From Paenibacillus sp. MSJ-34 (GTDB lineage: Bacteria > Bacillota > Bacilli > Paenibacillales > Paenibacillaceae), in assembly GCF_018918005.1 (NCBI RefSeq), contig NZ_JAHLPR010000036.1, positions 1 through 64,000 on the forward strand: a stretch of 64,000 bases of DNA, in the 5' to 3' direction. Shown one piece after another: positions 60,472 through 64,000 of the stretch. The notes under the pieces were generated by a model. The model did not search any database, had not been told where the DNA came from, and was given only the letters and a program-made list of their open reading frames with translations. Each line of letters begins with the position of its first letter. Positions within the stretch are counted from its first letter, which is position 1. Position numbers and translations under genes: made by a program.

Positions 60472-61005
60472 GTGAAGTTGCGTCTGTTGCCATTGGTTAT
60501 TACGGTTGCCGTATCCGGACTCGTTCTGTTCGGCGGCTGGTTCTTATATCAAAATGTGGCGGTGCAAAACCCGCTTGTAAATAAAGTGAGACAAATATCC
60601 GCAGTGAAGCATGCCGATGCCGAATTTACCCGCGATCAAGTTCGCGTGAAGTTGGAATTGGAGCCGGAAGCCAGCCTGCGCGAAATCGTGCAGCGCATTG
60701 AGAAGGATGGCAAAGGCATCATCGGCGACCGCAAGCTTCATGTGGAAGTCACGAACGGCTCTTCCGCTGCGTTGGATCAATGGTGGTCGAGCGCGCTGTT
60801 CCCTGTCGCCGAAGCGATGGAGACGAAGCATTATACGCAAATTCCTGAAACGCTGGAACAATTAAGCGCAGGGCATTCGAATTTGAAGGCGTCAACCGAA
60901 ATGGACGACATGAATGTGTATGTATCGCTAACCGACGGAAATGCAAGCAAATTCGTTATTTTGCCGCGTCAAGGCGAGAGGATGGGAGTGTGGCCCAATG
61001 CGTAA
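60472..61005 (+). CDS. Single-pass membrane protein, partner of the FtsH-like protease
   Basis: A 177-residue protein with one N-terminal transmembrane helix (about residues 5-27) and a soluble domain, probably outside the membrane, with mixed charged and amphipathic segments. I do not recognise a family. GTG 60472 follows AGAGAGGTGA. Its last codons overlap the protease gene by eight bases, which suggests coupled translation and a complex; by analogy, small membrane proteins often modulate FtsH, but this is inference. Confidence 0.75.
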   Translation: MKLRLLPLVITVAVSGLVLFGGWFLYQNVAVQNPLVNKVRQISAVKHADAEFTRDQVRVKLELEPEASLREIVQRIEKDGKGIIGDRKLHVEVTNGSSAALDQWWSSALFPVAEAMETKHYTQIPETLEQLSAGHSNLKASTEMDDMNVYVSLTDGNASKFVILPRQGERMGVWPNA

Positions 61006-62500
61006 ATGGGGCAAAGAAATCGCCATTGGCTTCGCACTCGTTTTCATATCCTTCCTCGCTTTTATCGGGGTGAATTTGGCTCCGTTCGCCATCGTTGCCG
61101 TCTTGCTCGTCGCTCTGTTTCTCTTTATGAATATGCGCGGCGGCATCACGGTAGGCGCGTCGAACGGACGCAACAATCCGAGCAAAAAGCCGACCTTCCT
61201 TACGTTCGAGCAAATTGGCGGACAAGACCGGGCCAAGCAGGAACTGATCGAAGCGCTTGATTTTCTCGTTCGTTATGAAGAAATTCGGAAATTCGGCATT
61301 CGCCCGTTAAAAGGCATATTGCTGACCGGGCCTCCGGGAACGGGGAAGACGCTGATGGCGAAAGCGGCGGCGCATTACACCAATTCCGTCTTCGTCGCCG
61401 CGTCCGGCAGCGAATTCGTCGAGATGTACGTCGGCGTCGGCGCGGGCCGCATCCGCGACCTGTTCAAACAGGCGCGTTCCCAAGCGTTGAAAGAAAAACG
61501 CGAGAACGCGATCATTTTCATCGATGAGATCGATGTGATCGGCGGCAAACGCGAAGGCGGACAGCAGCGGGAATACGATCAAACGTTGAATCAGCTGCTG
61601 ACCGAAATGGACGGCATATACTCCGCGAATACGCCGCGCATTTTGCTGATTGCCGCGACGAACCGCAAAGAAATGCTGGACAGCGCCTTACTCCGTCCGG
61701 GTCGGTTCGACCGCCATATTCAGGTGGATTTGCCGGATAAAAAAGGGAGAAAGCATATATTGGAGCTGCATGCGGATAATAAACCGCTTCACCACGAGGT
61801 CAATTTGGACAAAGTGGCCGAAGAGTCGTTCGGCTTCTCCGGAGCGCAGTTGGAAAGCGTGATGAACGAAGCCGCCATCTACGCCATGCGCGAAGATAAA
61901 GAATTTGTCGAGCAGCGCCATTTGTCGCTTGCGATCGATAAAGTGATGCTGGGAGAGAAAACGGATCGGGAAGCGACTTACGAAGAGAAGCGGCGCGTTG
62001 CGGTGCATGAGCTTGGCCACGCCGTCGTCGCCGAAATCGTCCGCCCGAACAGCGTATCCCAAGTCGCGCTCAGTCCGCGCGGGCAGGCGCTCGGCTTTGT
62101 CAGACACCAGCCGCAGCAGGATCAATATTTGTACACGAAAGATTTCCTGGAGAAGCAAATCATGATTGCGCTCGGCGGCGCGGCGGCGGAGGAAATTTTC
62201 TACGGCGGCCGAAGCACCGGCTCGACGAACGATTTCGAGCAGGCGTTGAACATCGTGCAAACGATGATGAAGTCGGGTTTGACGAATTTGGGCATCGTCG
62301 ACGTGCAAATGGTCACGAAGGAAGAGCTGATGAAAGAAAACGCCGCAATATTGGAAGAGTTGATGGATAAGACAAAGCGGCAGTTAGAGGAGCATATCGA
62401 TGTGTTCCATCACTCGCTCGATTTGCTGATGAACGAAGAAATACTTTCCGGCGAGCAATTTCGACGAATTTTTTGTGAACACAAACAATTACCAGCCTAA
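60998..62500 (+). CDS. FtsH-like membrane AAA+ metalloprotease lacking the external domain
   Basis: A 500-residue relative of FtsH. Two closely spaced transmembrane helices (about residues 8-45) are joined by only a few residues, where FtsH has a domain of about 75. The AAA module has GPPGTGKT (near residue 112), IIFIDEID, and the arginine finger region RPGRFDR; the protease has the zinc motif HELGH (near 355) and the third ligand region STNDFEQA. Both activities therefore appear intact. ATG 60998 has GGGAG nine bases upstream. The true FtsH of Bacillales lies elsewhere, so this is a paralogue. Confidence 0.9.
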   Translation: MRKWGKEIAIGFALVFISFLAFIGVNLAPFAIVAVLLVALFLFMNMRGGITVGASNGRNNPSKKPTFLTFEQIGGQDRAKQELIEALDFLVRYEEIRKFGIRPLKGILLTGPPGTGKTLMAKAAAHYTNSVFVAASGSEFVEMYVGVGAGRIRDLFKQARSQALKEKRENAIIFIDEIDVIGGKREGGQQREYDQTLNQLLTEMDGIYSANTPRILLIAATNRKEMLDSALLRPGRFDRHIQVDLPDKKGRKHILELHADNKPLHHEVNLDKVAEESFGFSGAQLESVMNEAAIYAMREDKEFVEQRHLSLAIDKVMLGEKTDREATYEEKRRVAVHELGHAVVAEIVRPNSVSQVALSPRGQALGFVRHQPQQDQYLYTKDFLEKQIMIALGGAAAEEIFYGGRSTGSTNDFEQALNIVQTMMKSGLTNLGIVDVQMVTKEELMKENAAILEELMDKTKRQLEEHIDVFHHSLDLLMNEEILSGEQFRRIFCEHKQLPA

Positions 62501-62517
62501 TTTTGCGCTGGTTTTTT
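62491..62517 (+). terminator. Intrinsic terminator overlapping the end of the FtsH-like gene
   Basis: ACCAGC (62491-62496) pairs with GCTGGT (62507-62512), followed by six T. The stop codon TAA is in the loop. Confidence 0.85.
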
Positions 62518-62600
62518 GTTATAATTAACATATCCATGATAAGATAGAGACGAGAGAAAAAGATAATGGATAGGAAAGCGAAAGGATGGAGAAAGAAACG

Positions 62601-63473
62601 ATGTTCTTCAAAAAAATAGGCGTTATCGGCGGCGGAACGATGGGACAAGGGATCGCGGAAATGCTGGCCGTGAAAGGGCTGGATGTGCTCTTGGTCGAGC
62701 AGACCCGCGACAAATTAGATCACGCGTATCAAATGATCGAGACGAGTTTGGATAAGCAATTGGAGAAATGGGCGATTACGCTCGCCGAGAAGAAGCTCAT
62801 TCTGTCACGGATTCATAAAGTCGATCATTTTGCCGAGTTGGGTTCTTGCGATATGGTCATCGAATCGATATCGGAAGATCTGGAAGCGAAGAAGAGGGTA
62901 TTCGCCGAATTGGACACGGTTTGCCCAAGCCATATTATACTTGCGAGCAATACGTCCACATTAAGCTTGACGGAACTTGCCAGCTCAACGAAGTATCCGG
63001 AACGGGTTATCGGCATTCACTTTATTTATCCGGTTTCGAAAGTGGATTTGGTGGAATTGGTTCGCGGCTTGAAAACGTCGGAAGACACATTTCTGGAAGC
63101 GAAACGGTTCGTGGAAGAAGTGATCTCGAAAAAAGGCATCATGGTTTACGAATCTCCGGGTTTTGTTACGACGCGGATTATTTGTACGCTCATTAACGAG
63201 GCGCTTCATGCTTTGCAAGAAGGCGTAGCTTCCGCCCAAGATATCGACGACGCAATGCGGATCGGCTATGCCTTCCAGCACGGCCCGTTCGAAATGGCGG
63301 ACCGTTTCGGGCTCGATTCCGTATTGGCCGCAATGGAACGGATGTTCAGGGAATTCGGGGACATTAAGTATCGTCCCGCCGTATTGTTGAAAAAGATGGT
63401 GCGTGCCGGCAACTTAGGCGTAAAAACGGGCGAAGGATTTTTCAGATACGATAAGGATGGGGACAGAATATGA
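62601..63473 (+). CDS. 3-hydroxyacyl-CoA (3-hydroxybutyryl-CoA) dehydrogenase
   Basis: NAD-dependent dehydrogenase of fatty-acid or butyrate metabolism. The Rossmann loop IGVIGGGTMGQGIAEM is at the N-terminus; the catalytic histidine is in IGIHFIYPV and its glutamate partner in the LVEL region just after; SPGFVTTRI and the C-terminal GVKTGEGFF are typical. ATG 62601 follows GGAGAAAG; an ATG at 62586 is too close to its own site. Length 290. The stop overlaps ackA, which suggests a role in acyl-CoA fermentation. Confidence 0.93.
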   Translation: MFFKKIGVIGGGTMGQGIAEMLAVKGLDVLLVEQTRDKLDHAYQMIETSLDKQLEKWAITLAEKKLILSRIHKVDHFAELGSCDMVIESISEDLEAKKRVFAELDTVCPSHIILASNTSTLSLTELASSTKYPERVIGIHFIYPVSKVDLVELVRGLKTSEDTFLEAKRFVEEVISKKGIMVYESPGFVTTRIICTLINEALHALQEGVASAQDIDDAMRIGYAFQHGPFEMADRFGLDSVLAAMERMFREFGDIKYRPAVLLKKMVRAGNLGVKTGEGFFRYDKDGDRI

Positions 63474-64000
63474 AAATACTAGTTATTAACGCAGGCAGCT
63501 CTTCTCTAAAATATCAATTGTACGATATGAAAGACGAAAGCGTCTTGGCGAAAGGTTTGGTCGAGCGGATCGGCATGGATTCCTCGATACTGAAGCACGA
63601 ACCGGCGGGCCGCGCGGAAATAAGCGAAGTAAGCGAAATTTTGGACCATACGACGGCGGTGCGCAAAGTGTTGGACATTTTGACGGATGAGGAGCACGGC
63701 GTCTTATCCTCCGTATCCGAAATCGAAGCGGTCGGACATCGCGTCGTGCACGGCGGGGAAGCTTTCAAAAGCTCTGTGCTTGTAGATTCCGCCGTGAAGT
63801 CGGAAATTCGCAGCTTGTTCGACTTGGCTCCGCTTCACAATCCGCCGGCGATGATGGGCATTAAAGCGACCGAATCGAATATGCCCGGCATTCCGCAGGC
63901 GGTCGTATTCGACACGGCCTTTCATCAAACGATGCCGACGAAGGCGTATCTTTACGCGATCCCGAGAGTATTGTATAAAAAGCATAAAATCCGCCGTTAC
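63470..64000 (+). CDS. ackA: Acetate kinase, N-terminal 177 residues (cut by window end)
   Basis: Interconverts acetyl phosphate and acetate with ATP/ADP. The N-terminal signature VINAGSSSLKYQLYD and GHRVVHGGE (substrate-site arginine and histidine) are clear, as is VVFDTAFHQTMP further on. ATG 63470 overlaps the preceding stop (ATGA), with AAGGATGGGG upstream. The frame is open to the last base of the window, so it is partial only because of the window edge. A butyrate kinase is less likely, given the motif spelling. Confidence 0.95.
   Translation, partial: MKILVINAGSSSLKYQLYDMKDESVLAKGLVERIGMDSSILKHEPAGRAEISEVSEILDHTTAVRKVLDILTDEEHGVLSSVSEIEAVGHRVVHGGEAFKSSVLVDSAVKSEIRSLFDLAPLHNPPAMMGIKATESNMPGIPQAVVFDTAFHQTMPTKAYLYAIPRVLYKKHKIRRY

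Overview
The window is a contiguous chromosomal segment of an endospore-forming, low- to mid-GC Gram-positive bacterium, most likely from the Paenibacillus/Cohnella group. The evidence is gene order: it follows the Bacillus subtilis ypfA-to-ypmB region almost gene for gene (ypfA, ypfB, cmk, ypfD, fni, yphA, der, gpsA, yphF, spoIVA, hbs, mtrB, hepS, menG, hepT, ndk, cheR, aroC, aroB, aroH, trpEDCFBA, hisC, tyrA, ypiF, qcrABC, ypjA, ypjB, ypjC, ypjD, dapB, mgsA, bshB1, bshA, cca, birA, panBCD, dinG, ypmB). Start codons are often TTG or GTG behind strong GGAGG sites. Spore genes (spoIVA, spoVIF, ypjB), bacillithiol genes, TRAP (MtrB) and a Rieske/b6-type qcr operon agree with a Bacillales host. 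I see no rRNA, tRNA, prophage, insertion sequence or CRISPR array.

Layout. 1-9.2 kb: a c-di-GMP receptor, nucleotide kinase, phospholipid acyltransferases (plsC, plsY), S1-like protein, isopentenyl-PP isomerase, the GTPase Der, GpsA and SpoVIF. 9.3-12.1 kb: two 2Fe-2S ferredoxins, a lipoprotein and a DsbA/DsbB-like thiol oxidation pair. 12.1-15.4 kb: spoIVA, HU and mtrB, with a large intergenic region carrying four helically phased palindromes. 15.4-21 kb: heptaprenyl-PP synthase (hepS, hepT) and menG, with a prenyltransferase, flavin prenyltransferase and mqnA between them, which indicates menaquinone synthesis by the futalosine route. 21-34 kb: ndk, cheR and the aromatic supraoperon, with a TRAP-controlled trp leader. 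34-42.9 kb: a candidate small RNA, an ECF sigma/anti-sigma pair, a gamma-carbonic-anhydrase-like protein, ypiF, qcrABC, ypjA and ypjB. 42.9-43.6 kb: a repeat-rich gap with a 36-bp tandem repeat. 43.6-54 kb: YitT-type protein (the only long minus-strand gene), dapB, mgsA, bacillithiol genes, cca, birA and panBCD behind an attenuator-like leader. 54-64 kb: dinG, rex, mtaD, ypmB, a four-helix haem-copper-oxidase-like protein, an FtsH-like membrane AAA protease with a small membrane partner, a 3-hydroxyacyl-CoA dehydrogenase and the start of ackA.

Functionally the segment joins quinone and isoprenoid supply (fni, hepS/hepT, menG, mqn genes) to the menaquinol-oxidising qcr complex, and the shikimate end products (aroC, aroB, aroH) to tryptophan, tyrosine and chorismate-derived menaquinone. 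TRAP is encoded about 10 kb upstream of its trp target, and the leader shows promoter, TRAP triplets, a predicted antiterminator and a terminator. The features not explained by known gene families are the palindrome array before hbs, the 36-bp repeat block, the small-RNA locus after tyrA, two unlisted small genes (14899-15051 minus strand; 22393-22557 plus strand), the panB leader and the FtsH-like pair. Function assignments are by recognition of motifs and synteny only; no database search was possible.
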